Shown: positions 13,972 through 19,757 of the stretch, piece after piece
Layout: each line of letters starts with the position of its first letter
Numbering within the stretch: position 1 is the first letter of the stretch
IMG/VR virus record: IMGVR_UViG_3300020000_000037
Coordinates: 1 to 39,550 of that record
Direction: 5' to 3' (one strand)
DNA from: a virus
Length of the DNA: 39,550 nt
Made by a program: the position numbers and the translations under genes
Notes under the pieces: model-generated
Seen by the model: only the letters and a program-made list of their open reading frames with translations
The model's database searches: none
Told to the model about the DNA's origin: nothing

Positions 13972-14280
13972 CTAAACCTTTGTGACAATTTTTATCTTCA
14001 CTTGGTACAATTCTTCAACTTGTTTCCGTTTCATAAGACTAACCACAGTGTCCTTTCCTTTTGTATCGATAAATTCAGCGTTTCCGTCTGCGTAGAAGAC
14101 AAGAAAGTCGGCCAGGTATGTCAACCCACCTGGTAAGTCAAAACGTGGCTGTCGGATAAAAAGAACCACATTCCCTGACATTTTCTCTAAAACAAGCCTG
14201 TCGTAGTAATTTCTTTCGAGCTTTGAGGGGAACTTAATCCCTTCCCTCTCGCACCTTATCGCGCCAAATTTATGTTTCAT
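13972..14280 (-). CDS. DUF1064-family predicted nuclease
   Basis: A 102-residue protein of the DUF1064 type (restriction-endonuclease-like fold; proposed Holliday-junction or recombination nucleases of phages). Matching features: start KFGAIRCEREGIKFPSKLERNYYD, a strand VLFIRQPRFDLPGG, then TYLADFLVFYADGNAEFIDTKG with the D...D-x-K active-site pattern, and a C-terminal VKIKIVTKV strand. It overlaps the preceding gene by 11 bp in the replication operon, where such nucleases usually act on recombination intermediates with the ERF/YqaJ pair. Confidence 0.85.
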   Translation of the reverse strand: MKHKFGAIRCEREGIKFPSKLERNYYDRLVLEKMSGNVVLFIRQPRFDLPGGLTYLADFLVFYADGNAEFIDTKGKDTVVSLMKRKQVEELYQVKIKIVTKV

Positions 14281-14524
14281 TCAAACTCTCACATACTTGG
14301 CCGATATTCTGATTAGTTCGATATAGATAAAACACATCCAGTCCGTGCGAAAAAAAACCAACAAACGACTCGTATTCGTCTCCTTCTACTAAGACCGAAT
14401 AAAACTCTCCTGTATTAAAGCATAAAGTCAACATGGAGGTGGTAGGAGAATAATTGAATCCAACCATTGAAGAGAGGACAAAACATTCTTCCTGATCCTT
14501 ATATTTTATAATGAAAAGTTTCAT
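14270..14524 (-). CDS. Hypothetical protein, weakly KTSC-like
   Basis: An 84-residue beta-rich protein. A segment SSMVGFNYSPTTSMLTLCFNTGEFYSV followed by EYESFVGFFSHG resembles the layout of the KTSC fold (strand, Y, G-x-Y, helix), but key residues differ, so the assignment is tentative. It overlaps the DUF1064 gene by 11 bp and the preceding gene by 4 bp (ATGA), so it is translated as part of the replication operon. Confidence 0.6.
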   Translation of the reverse strand: MKLFIIKYKDQEECFVLSSMVGFNYSPTTSMLTLCFNTGEFYSVLVEGDEYESFVGFFSHGLDVFYLYRTNQNIGQVCESLNET

Positions 14525-14790
14525 TTGCCCTCCATTAGATAATCTTTATAGGCTTTAAGTATTTCCTCGCAAAATCTTTTTTGCACGCTGGGGACCTGAT
14601 AAAATATAGCAGGAACCCAAACCTCTTTATCGTCTATGATTTTTTTAACGGATGGGAAGTTAACCCACTTGCTTCTTTCATTTTCACAGAGAGAAATCCC
14701 TTGAAGAACTTGCTGTTCGTTTATCAAAATTTTTAGTTTCCCAATACAAGGGGCCTTTCCTCCAGGGATAAATTCCAAAACTTTAATCAT
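14521..14790 (-). CDS. Small protein with SpoVG-like layout
   Basis: An 89-residue protein. PCIGKLKILINEQQVLQGISL, WVNFPSVKKI, a strand EVWVPAIFYQV and a C-terminal helix EILKAYKDYL follow the order of SpoVG-type nucleic-acid-binding proteins (strand, GI.L turn, FPS.K, helix), although the sequence is divergent. This is a guess from layout, not a clear match. It sits in the leftward replication operon, overlapping the next gene by 4 bp. Confidence 0.55.
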   Translation of the reverse strand: MIKVLEFIPGGKAPCIGKLKILINEQQVLQGISLCENERSKWVNFPSVKKIIDDKEVWVPAIFYQVPSVQKRFCEEILKAYKDYLMEGK

Positions 14791-14836
14791 TCTGCTTCCT
14801 TATTTTTTTTTAATCGTATAAAATGAGCACGACAAC

Positions 14837-15073
14837 TCATCTTGTCAACTTGTTTGGTTTTACCCCTTCGCAATTAGAGACGCGGAGGGGTATTTTTTTT
14901 TCCATATCTAGTATTTCTTCAAGTATTTCTTGAGCTTCATCGAGAGATTCGAAATAAACATGACAAAAAAATGTTCCAAAGTCAGTTTCTTTTTTTTCGT
15001 ATAGCATAGTAATTCGATTTTTCTGGTGATTTAGCGTTATGCTAATCAATTTACCCATGACTATTCTGTCCAT
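14837..15073 (-). CDS. Hypothetical small protein (78 residues)
   Basis: A 78-residue soluble protein beginning MDRIVMGKLISITLNHQKNR, with strands MLYEKKETDFGTFFCHVYF and an acidic helix DEAQEILEEILDMEKK. No family recognised. Its leader is an unusual folded region at 15095-15153. It belongs to the leftward replication operon, 46 bp before the SpoVG-like gene. Confidence 0.5.
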   Translation of the reverse strand: MDRIVMGKLISITLNHQKNRITMLYEKKETDFGTFFCHVYFESLDEAQEILEEILDMEKKIPLRVSNCEGVKPNKLTR

Positions 15074-15094
15074 AAGATCCTCTAATTAAAAGGG

Positions 15095-15153
15095 TAGGGG
15101 CCGTGCTGTTGAAATGATACAGCGACCCCACGTGATCCGCACGCTGTCCCCTA
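15095..15153 (-). ncRNA. Structured intergenic element, possible three-way junction
   Basis: An unusually GC-rich block in AT-rich surroundings. TAGGGG (15095-15100) pairs with CCCCTA (15148-15153), enclosing GCTGT/ACAGC (15105-15109, 15119-15123) and CGTG/CACG (15131-15134, 15140-15143). CGTGC (15102-15106) can pair with GCACG (15139-15143) instead. It lies in the leader of the 78-residue gene, next to the replication initiator. It could be a leader RNA or a single-strand initiation site; I recognise no known family. Confidence 0.45.
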
Positions 15154-15183
15154 AAGTCAAATAATACAAAATCAATTTTAAAA

Positions 15184-15936
15184 TCAATTGTTTAAATTAA
15201 CGGAGTTAGCCCAATTTTTTTCGCAGCTCATTGACAGATAGACTTGTGGTTTTTCTATACGAGATTCTTTCTTACGCTTATACGGAGTGGATTCATCTTT
15301 GATCGCCTGCTCATGTCGTTTAGTGGTATAATTTAGCTGATCGGCCAAGTATTTTATGCCATAATTTGAGTTCAATTCCTCTAAAACTGCAAGCGGGATA
15401 TCCCATTCAACTCCATGTTTATTAGCGAATTTCTCTAAATAAACCTTCAATGAATTTGAAACTTCTTTATCTTCCGAAGAAACGACGACGACTTTTTTCT
15501 CAGGAAGATTTTCTTTCTTCTTTAGCGGTTGTTGTCGTTGTTTTTTTTCATTACTAACATCATTTATTACTAGTGGTCGATTTTCCGCTAGCGGAAAATC
15601 CGCTTGCGGAAAACCTGATCGCGGTAATGATTTTTTTAAATCAGGCGTTTCGAAAAGTATGTATTCTATTTTATTAAATTTACCATCCGATCTCTTGGTT
15701 TGTATCCTCTGGCAATATCCGAATTCAATGAGTTCTTTAAAAGCGGAGTTTATTGCTGTTCGATTTTCCCTCAAAACACTAGACAGTTGATTTACGTGAA
15801 ACTCCCATCCATCGGGCATTGACATGCAATATGCCAGAAGTCCTTTAGCTTTAAGAGATAGATTTGAATCATGTAAAAATTTTTTGTTTATCATTACATA
15901 GGGATGATCTTTGTCTTTAGATGTACGTATTAGCAT
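15184..15936 (-). CDS. Phage replication initiator (O-like, winged helix)
   Basis: A 250-residue replication protein. Residues 1-95 form the winged-helix domain seen in phage replisome organisers (YVMINKKFLHDSNLSLKAKGLLAYCMS, RENRTAINSAFKELIEFGYC). A linker (about 100-160) carries 5-residue repeats (PRSGF-PQADF-PLAEN), encoded by the iterons, followed by a lysine-rich stretch. The C-terminal part (about 165-240) is helical and probably contacts host or phage helicase loading. The start at 15936 follows GGAG at 5 nt and overlaps the stop of the upstream HTH-HNH gene. No helicase or polymerase was found, so host enzymes must be recruited. Confidence 0.85.
   Translation of the reverse strand: MLIRTSKDKDHPYVMINKKFLHDSNLSLKAKGLLAYCMSMPDGWEFHVNQLSSVLRENRTAINSAFKELIEFGYCQRIQTKRSDGKFNKIEYILFETPDLKKSLPRSGFPQADFPLAENRPLVINDVSNEKKQRQQPLKKKENLPEKKVVVVSSEDKEVSNSLKVYLEKFANKHGVEWDIPLAVLEELNSNYGIKYLADQLNYTTKRHEQAIKDESTPYKRKKESRIEKPQVYLSMSCEKNWANSVNLNN
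15580..15631. repeat. Iterons and palindrome inside the initiator gene: candidate replication origin
   Basis: Three 15-bp repeats lie head to tail at 15587-15601, 15602-15616 and 15617-15631, sharing GCGG(A/T)AA. The first overlaps a perfect 20-bp palindrome ATTTTCCGCTAGCGGAAAAT (15580-15599), and TCCGCTTGCGGA follows. AT-rich DNA (TAATGATTTTTTTAAATCA) is adjacent. The 15-bp period keeps the reading frame as 5-residue repeats. Iterons within the initiator gene are the lambda-O arrangement. Confidence 0.7.
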
Positions 15937-16430
15937 ATCATCTCCCATAAAATTTTAAATTTTCTGTAATCACAAAGAAAATGAAATTCCTGATGACAAT
16001 TAGCGCAAATATCTATTGTCTTTATCCCTCCATACTTTTTACGAATGGGGTGATGATGTTTATGCAATAAATAGGAATGGCACTTACACCAATTACAAAA
16101 ATTATTATCAAAATTTAGATCGCATGTAAATTTTTGAGGAATTTTTTCTTTGAGGATTTTTATTGCTTCTTCTTGTTCGAAATTAATTATTTTCAAAATA
16201 TTTTCATTAACTAGAGAATCAGACCATCTTTCTATAGTTTTTTCATCTACTTCGTAAAGATTCGAAAAGAACTCATTAGGAATATGAAAGAACTCATTAG
16301 ATTTAAAAAAATAAATAAGTTCACCCAAAAAAATTTTAGCATTAGCCTCAATCTTATTGTTTTTTAAGATCTTTTCAGGGATTACTATTTTATGATTTGG
16401 TTTGCAAGATTCTGATTCTGAGTTACTCAT
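15930..16430 (-). CDS. HTH-HNH fusion protein
   Basis: A 166-residue protein whose N-terminal two thirds look like a winged-helix replication-type domain (KIFLGELIYFFKSNEF, DEKTIERWSDSLVNENIL). The C-terminal third is an HNH-type zinc module: CNWC, then HKHHHPIRKKYGG, then CANCHQEFH. It is the first gene after the leftward promoter and overlaps the initiator start. The HNH core is more compact than the homing endonuclease at 23753-24391 and lacks its tail, so it may be a DNA-processing enzyme and not a mobile one. Confidence 0.75.
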   Translation of the reverse strand: MSNSESESCKPNHKIVIPEKILKNNKIEANAKIFLGELIYFFKSNEFFHIPNEFFSNLYEVDEKTIERWSDSLVNENILKIINFEQEEAIKILKEKIPQKFTCDLNFDNNFCNWCKCHSYLLHKHHHPIRKKYGGIKTIDICANCHQEFHFLCDYRKFKILWEMIC

Positions 16431-16449
16431 AGATTTCCTGTTATAAAGG

Positions 16450-16478
16450 TTGATTTATAACTAAGCGAAATCCATAAT
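16450..16478 (+). promoter_or_regulatory. Rightward promoter facing the replication promoter
   Basis: TTGATT (16450-16455), 17 bp, CATAAT (16473-16478), an excellent sigma70-like match. Its start site would lie near 16485, and the next 30 nt lead into the terminator at 16514-16545, giving an RNA of about 60 nt, unless read-through occurs. It overlaps the leftward promoter on the opposite strand almost completely. Confidence 0.55.
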
Positions 16479-16483
16479 GACAA
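16455..16483 (-). promoter_or_regulatory. Leftward replication promoter
   Basis: On the minus strand TTGTCA (16483-16478), 17 bp, TTATAA (16460-16455; TATAAA at 18 bp). The start would lie about 18 nt before the HTH-HNH gene. Two nested inverted repeats cover it: CTAAGCGAAA/TTTCGCTTAG (16461-16470, 16502-16511) and TGACAAT/ATTGTTA (16478-16484, 16491-16497). They are probably operators. Confidence 0.65.
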
Positions 16484-16513
16484 TAACTACATTGTTACGC
16501 TTTTCGCTTAGTG

Positions 16514-16545
16514 AAGGCTGCTAACCCTAGCAGCCTTTCTTTTCT
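16514..16545 (+). terminator. Strong rightward terminator
   Basis: AAGGCTGCTA/TAGCAGCCTT with loop ACCC followed by TCTTTTCT. It acts on the plus strand only. It stands 30 nt after the predicted start of the facing promoter. Confidence 0.8.
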
Positions 16546-16700
16546 AGCCGATCTTAATTTTTTCTTAATATTTTCTCAAACAATTTTTAAAAAATTTCTT
16601 TATCATTAAGCTGAAGGAATTTGCATTCAATTTTCATAAATGATGCAAAGAAAATATCCTTAGAGTATTATGGAGATAACCTTGAAAATAGTTGAGTTTA
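16546..16700. other. AT-rich gap between two rightward terminators
   Basis: No gene of useful length is seen. An inverted repeat TTTGCAT/ATGCAAA is present (about 16619-16648). TAGCCGATCTT occurs at both borders. The terminator downstream implies a rightward transcript crossing this gap, possibly a small RNA, but no convincing promoter was found within it. Confidence 0.4.
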
Positions 16701-16730
16701 GCCGATCTTGATTGATCGGCTTTTTTCTTT
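16701..16730 (+). terminator. Rho-independent terminator, rightward
   Basis: Perfect 7-bp stem GCCGATC/GATCGGC with loop TTGATT followed by TTTTTTCTTT. The direction is opposite to the neighbouring repressor gene, so it serves a different transcript. Confidence 0.85.
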
Positions 16731-16774
16731 ACCTATCAGCGCACCATACGATAGGGCAATATTCGTTTAATGAC

Positions 16775-16993
16775 TCATCTTCGTTCATTTTTACTCCAAT
16801 CAAAATCCGGTTTCAACTCTTGTCGTGTCACTTGCCCCCCAGTGATCATCTCTATTTTAATCGCTAGCTTGCGACTTGGAAATCTAACCCCAGATGATAT
16901 ATATCGCACGGTATTAGCATGTAGGTCTAACCCCCTTGCTAGCTCAGATGCTGTCATTTTGTTGAAGTGTAAATAGTCTCTCAATTTCACCAT
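16775..16993 (-). CDS. Cro-like helix-turn-helix repressor
   Basis: A 72-residue HTH protein of the Cro/YdaS type: MVKLRDYLHFNKMTASELARGLDLHANTVRYISSG forms the HTH (helices 2-3 around TASELAR and ANTVRYI), followed by RFPSRKLAIKIEMITGGQVTRQEL, the ending typical of that family. The start has AAGGGGG upstream. It is divergent from the second early operon across 191 bp that hold operator-like half-sites (TAGCA/TTGC). It is the most likely regulator of the paired promoters at 12.7 and 17.06 kb. No CI-type repressor with a cleavage domain was seen. Confidence 0.8.
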   Translation of the reverse strand: MVKLRDYLHFNKMTASELARGLDLHANTVRYISSGVRFPSRKLAIKIEMITGGQVTRQELKPDFDWSKNERR

Positions 16994-17058
16994 AACCCCC
17001 TTAATTTATGAACCTATTGTTACACGTTTAGCATTTTCATGCAACACAAAAAATATAA

Positions 17059-17088
17059 CTTGTAGTAAAATAGCAATTGTTATATATT
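17059..17088 (+). promoter_or_regulatory. Second early promoter with related operator
   Basis: TTGTAG (17060-17065), 17 bp, TATATT (17083-17088). The site cTTGtag-TAAAA-TAGCAAt (17059-17077) has the same 7-5-7 geometry and right half-site as the perfect palindrome at 12701-12719. The gene for the Cro-like protein is divergent and adjacent. Confidence 0.6.
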
Positions 17089-17100
17089 AATCAGTATGAA

Positions 17101-17147
17101 AAAGCAAGTTCCTTGTAGCCTAGTCCACCAAAACTAGCAAGTTGAGC
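17101..17147 (+). promoter_or_regulatory. 5' leader RNA element, copy 2
   Basis: The second copy of the element at 12742-12789, beginning about 6 nt after the predicted start site. The 28-bp core (17120-17147) is identical to 12762-12789. Differences fall in loops or linkers (one base deletion and four changed bases before the core), so pairing is kept. Confidence 0.6.
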
Positions 17148-17184
17148 TACTTTTTGTTGATAAAAACCAAACAAGAGAGACAAG

Positions 17185-17373
17185 ATGAGTGATATACAAC
17201 AAATTATAGAAGCAACGGAAAGATTATGCAACACCCTTTCTGAGATGGCAAACAACGAACTAAAGTTCGGATGGGACCTAGGATTGAGGTTAGAAAACTT
17301 AAGTTATGACATGTTAAAAGCTAGCAACGAACTTAGAGAAATTAAATCTTATCTTATAGGAGGTGTAGCATGA
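17185..17373 (+). CDS. Hypothetical early protein (62 residues)
   Basis: A 62-residue helical, acidic protein (MSDIQQIIEATERLCNTLSE...), first gene after the second leader RNA. AAGAGAGACAAG precedes the ATG. Its end overlaps the next gene by 4 bp (ATGA), so translation is coupled. No family recognised. Confidence 0.6.
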   Translation: MSDIQQIIEATERLCNTLSEMANNELKFGWDLGLRLENLSYDMLKASNELREIKSYLIGGVA

Positions 17374-17576
17374 TTTATGAAGATGACAGCCATTTGATAG
17401 ATGATGAATCTATTATCAGGGAAAAAATGGACGCGTATAGGGAAAGGATTATAAATAGGCTTTCCCCTTTAGAGCGTTTAGCTATTCTTGATGACTATAA
17501 AGAGTTTAAGAAACTGTATATTGAGGAACTTTGCGAAGAAATGGCACAAAATCACTTTACGGGGATATATGAATAA
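17370..17576 (+). CDS. Hypothetical early protein (68 residues)
   Basis: A 68-residue acidic helical protein: MIYEDDSHLIDDESIIREKM, then RLSPLERLAILDDYKEFKKLY. It begins on the ATGA overlap with the preceding gene and its last codons overlap the ERF gene start (17569). No family recognised; position suggests an accessory to the recombination genes. Confidence 0.6.
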   Translation: MIYEDDSHLIDDESIIREKMDAYRERIINRLSPLERLAILDDYKEFKKLYIEELCEEMAQNHFTGIYE

Positions 17577-18195
17577 CCAATCAAATGAAATAAATGAATT
17601 AGCAATCGCCTTGGCTAAGTGCCAGGGTGAAATGGAATCAGCAAAGAAAGATTCCGACAACCCTTTTTTTAAATCTAAATACGCGGATTTAAGTTCGGTA
17701 TGGGCGACATGCAGAATACCCCTAACTAAAAATGGTTTATCCATAGCGCAAACTTTAGAGACTATAAACGATAAGCTGCATTTAAATACTTTGCTATTGC
17801 ATTCCTCAGGTCAATGGATAAAATCGACTATGCCGATTATATCAGCTAAACAGGATGCGCAAGGAATGGGTTCAGGTATCACGTATGCAAGAAGATATTG
17901 CTTAAGTGCAATAATAGGCATATCACAAGATGATGACGATGGCGAAGCTGCTGTGGACAGAAATAAAGCAAATAGAAAGGTTGCCGATATTATTCCCATT
18001 ATTGGAACAGCAAAAGTGAAACAGCTAATAGAATTGTCCGATCAATGCGATAACTCATATATGGAGAAATTATTTTCATATTTGGCATCATTGGGAATAA
18101 AAGATTTTTCCATGATCAAAGAAGACATGTTCCCAAAAATATTAAAAGGGATGATGGCAAATGCGCAAGCTAATGAAAAAGAAGTTGAAACATGA
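17569..18195 (+). CDS. ERF-family single-strand annealing protein
   Basis: A 208-residue protein of the ERF superfamily, phage recombinases that anneal complementary single strands. Diagnostic blocks: NPFFKSKYADLSSVWATCRIPLTKNGLSI (about 25-55), then QWIKSTMPI, and GMGSGITYARRYCLSAIIGI followed by an acidic DDDDGEA. The start at 17569 (MNNQSNEI) is chosen because the longer frame would lie wholly inside the previous gene. It overlaps the YqaJ gene by 4 bp. The pair is the usual exonuclease/annealase module for concatemer formation and genome circularisation. Confidence 0.92.
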   Translation: MNNQSNEINELAIALAKCQGEMESAKKDSDNPFFKSKYADLSSVWATCRIPLTKNGLSIAQTLETINDKLHLNTLLLHSSGQWIKSTMPIISAKQDAQGMGSGITYARRYCLSAIIGISQDDDDGEAAVDRNKANRKVADIIPIIGTAKVKQLIELSDQCDNSYMEKLFSYLASLGIKDFSMIKEDMFPKILKGMMANAQANEKEVET

Positions 18196-18758
18196 GAGTC
18201 ACAGATATTATCCAAGGGTCAAAAGAGTGGCATCAATTCCGGCGCACCCACATTGGGGCGTCGGATGCAAGTATAATTATGGGGTTAAATCCCTGGCGTT
18301 CTATATCTCAATTATGGGAAGAAAAAATTTTTGGATGGGAACAAGAAACGAATGATAAAATGAAAGCCGGAAATGAGATGGAGCATGAAGCCAGGAAATG
18401 TTATCAATCTTTAACGAATCTTTGCGTAAATCCATTAGTATGCGAGGACGAAATATACCCTTTTCTAAGCGCATCATTTGATGGAATAACTGAGGATCTA
18501 TCTCATGCTGTTGAGATAAAATGCGGTAAGGGAAGCCATAGAATGGCAAGCAACGGAAGAATACCAGCTTACTATATGTGTCAATTACATCATCAAATGA
18601 TGATAGCAAATCTAAAGGAGATTGATTATTTCTCTTACTCAAAAGAAGATTACTACTGGATGAATTTAAAAAGAGATGATGATTTTATTAATAAAATGAT
18701 TGCAAAAGAAATTGAGTTCTGGAATAATGTTTTAAATTCAATGCCACCGGAGAATTAA
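18192..18758 (+). CDS. YqaJ-family exonuclease (lambda-Exo-like)
   Basis: A 188-residue PD-(D/E)xK exonuclease. Motifs: start SKEWHQFRRTHIGASDASIIMGLNPW (the YqaJ signature GASD), a helical region MEHEARKCY, then SASFDGI and AVEIKCGKG, giving the D...E-x-K catalytic set, and YYMCQLHHQMMI. It would resect double-strand ends 5'-3' and hand single strands to the ERF protein. ATGA overlap with the ERF gene supports coupled translation. Confidence 0.92.
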   Translation: MRVTDIIQGSKEWHQFRRTHIGASDASIIMGLNPWRSISQLWEEKIFGWEQETNDKMKAGNEMEHEARKCYQSLTNLCVNPLVCEDEIYPFLSASFDGITEDLSHAVEIKCGKGSHRMASNGRIPAYYMCQLHHQMMIANLKEIDYFSYSKEDYYWMNLKRDDDFINKMIAKEIEFWNNVLNSMPPEN

Positions 18759-18759
18759 A

Positions 18760-18924
18760 ATTAACGAAAGTAAACCTTGGACAAATCACGTCGAATTTAT
18801 AATTTTATTGGTTACATTACTAGTCGTATTTTATCTTTTATATGGTAAAATTGAAAGGAAATCAGAAAGAACAGATAAATTATATGAAATGTTTATCGAT
18901 TTGATAAAGGAAAATAGAAAATGA
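18760..18924 (+). CDS. Single-pass membrane protein with apparent AUU start
   Basis: A 54-codon frame with one membrane helix (VEFIILLVTLLVVFYLLYG) and a charged tail ending RTDKLYEMFIDLIKENRK. The tail matches the C-terminus of the protein encoded at 27607-27825 (KRTDKLYEMFIDLLK). The only start at SD distance is ATT at 18760, seven nt after GGAG; there is no ATG in the frame before it. It abuts the exonuclease gene and overlaps the next gene (ATGA 18921-18924). Either AUU initiation, as in infC, or a mutated start is implied. Confidence 0.6.
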   Translation: MNESKPWTNHVEFIILLVTLLVVFYLLYGKIERKSERTDKLYEMFIDLIKENRK

Positions 18925-19130
18925 ATGAGACATGGATACAGGTTATAGCTATAATAGCCTCAAATTTAATCATAATGCTTACTTTCTTTGGAGTTACAAT
19001 TTCACTTCATAACGGGATGAGAGAAGAAATAAGAGGAATGCAACAGGAAAGTAAGGATTTTCACGGAAGGCTTTGCGAAATCGAAGAAAAATATAGAAAT
19101 ACTAGGCCAAAAATAATTGATAGGGATTGA
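18921..19130 (+). CDS. Single-pass membrane protein, DFHGRLC family (copy 1)
   Basis: A 69-residue protein with an N-terminal membrane helix (WIQVIAIIASNLIIMLTFFG) and a cytoplasmic or periplasmic coiled coil ending KDFHGRLCEIEEKYRN. It is a paralogue of the protein at 27401-27610; the DNA of the shared tail is nearly identical. Overlaps the preceding gene by four bases. Holin-like or membrane-anchored sensing roles are possible, but unproven. Confidence 0.65.
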   Translation: MNETWIQVIAIIASNLIIMLTFFGVTISLHNGMREEIRGMQQESKDFHGRLCEIEEKYRNTRPKIIDRD

Positions 19131-19131
19131 T

Positions 19132-19320
19132 ATGCAACAGTTACAGTTTTTCGAAACTCGAGATATTTCTAAGGAGTTCGATAACATGAAAAAAGAATGG
19201 GAAAAAACTAGGCGATCTCTTTATGCAAGGCAAGCTGAACTTGTCAAAAACATTAGGGAGCTTGAACATGAATATGATATGCTAAAACTTGGAATATGCA
19301 AGGGCAAACTTATCCCATGA
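19132..19320 (+). CDS. Coiled-coil protein (62 residues)
   Basis: A 62-residue charged coiled-coil protein: MQQLQFFETRDISKEFDNMK, then WEKTRRSLYARQAELVKNIRELEHEYDMLKL. The start at 19132 follows AGGGAT and begins next to the preceding gene's end. It ends on an ATGA overlap with the next gene. Proteins of this style occur next to phage recombination genes; function unknown. Confidence 0.6.
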   Translation: MQQLQFFETRDISKEFDNMKKEWEKTRRSLYARQAELVKNIRELEHEYDMLKLGICKGKLIP

Positions 19321-19508
19321 ATGAAACAGATGATAACCAAAGAGTTGAGATCCTATCTTTACATCTTAAGCATCTTCTTAAAAAAGAAGATAGCGCACTA
19401 ATTTGGCTTACTGCTATGTTGCCAATTCTTAAAGAAATAGTGGATCAATCACACAAAAAAGAAGCTCTTATCAATAAGATAATTGAAAAACTTAATAAGG
19501 AAGAGTAA
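19317..19508 (+). CDS. Hypothetical helical protein (63 residues)
   Basis: A 63-residue helical protein starting MNETDDNQRVEILSLHLKHL and with a hydrophobic middle (ALIWLTAMLPILKEIV) that is probably an amphipathic helix and not a membrane span. Start chosen at 19317 by the 4-bp overlap with the preceding gene. No family recognised. Confidence 0.55.
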   Translation: MNETDDNQRVEILSLHLKHLLKKEDSALIWLTAMLPILKEIVDQSHKKEALINKIIEKLNKEE

Positions 19509-19512
19509 TCCA

Positions 19513-19752
19513 ATGAAATATTTATCATTATTCCTATTAATCCCAAATTTTATTTTTTGCAATATCGTCCCCGTGATCTTCGATTATCCTCATCTTGAAG
19601 TCGAAAGGATATATAAATTCTGCGAGTTAAAAAAAACAGAATATGAATTGCAAATGCAAGAAGAAAAAAAGGTTCAAATATATTTGGTGTATCGATCGAA
19701 AAGAGATGCCTATATCGAGATAATTAATTTCATAAATTTAACATATGATTAG
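19513..19752 (+). CDS. Secreted or membrane-anchored small protein (79 residues)
   Basis: A 79-residue protein with an N-terminal hydrophobic segment (MKYLSLFLLIPNFIFC) that can be a signal peptide or anchor, then a charged helix (EVERIYKFCELKKTEYELQMQEEKKVQ). AAGGAAGAG precedes the start. The shape (anchor plus periplasmic coiled coil) is that of a spanin-like lysis protein, but no partner was found. It ends 5 bp from the convergent tail-spike gene. Confidence 0.55.
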   Translation: MKYLSLFLLIPNFIFCNIVPVIFDYPHLEVERIYKFCELKKTEYELQMQEEKKVQIYLVYRSKRDAYIEIINFINLTYD

Positions 19753-19757
19753 ATAAT

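Noticed and set aside
16770-16976. Rightward 68-residue frame across the repressor gene
   Set aside because: Antisense to a clear HTH gene with a good ribosome site.
17488-17568. N-terminal extension of the ERF protein
   Set aside because: The extension lies entirely inside the preceding gene in another frame and has no ribosome site; MNNQSNEI at 17569 is better.
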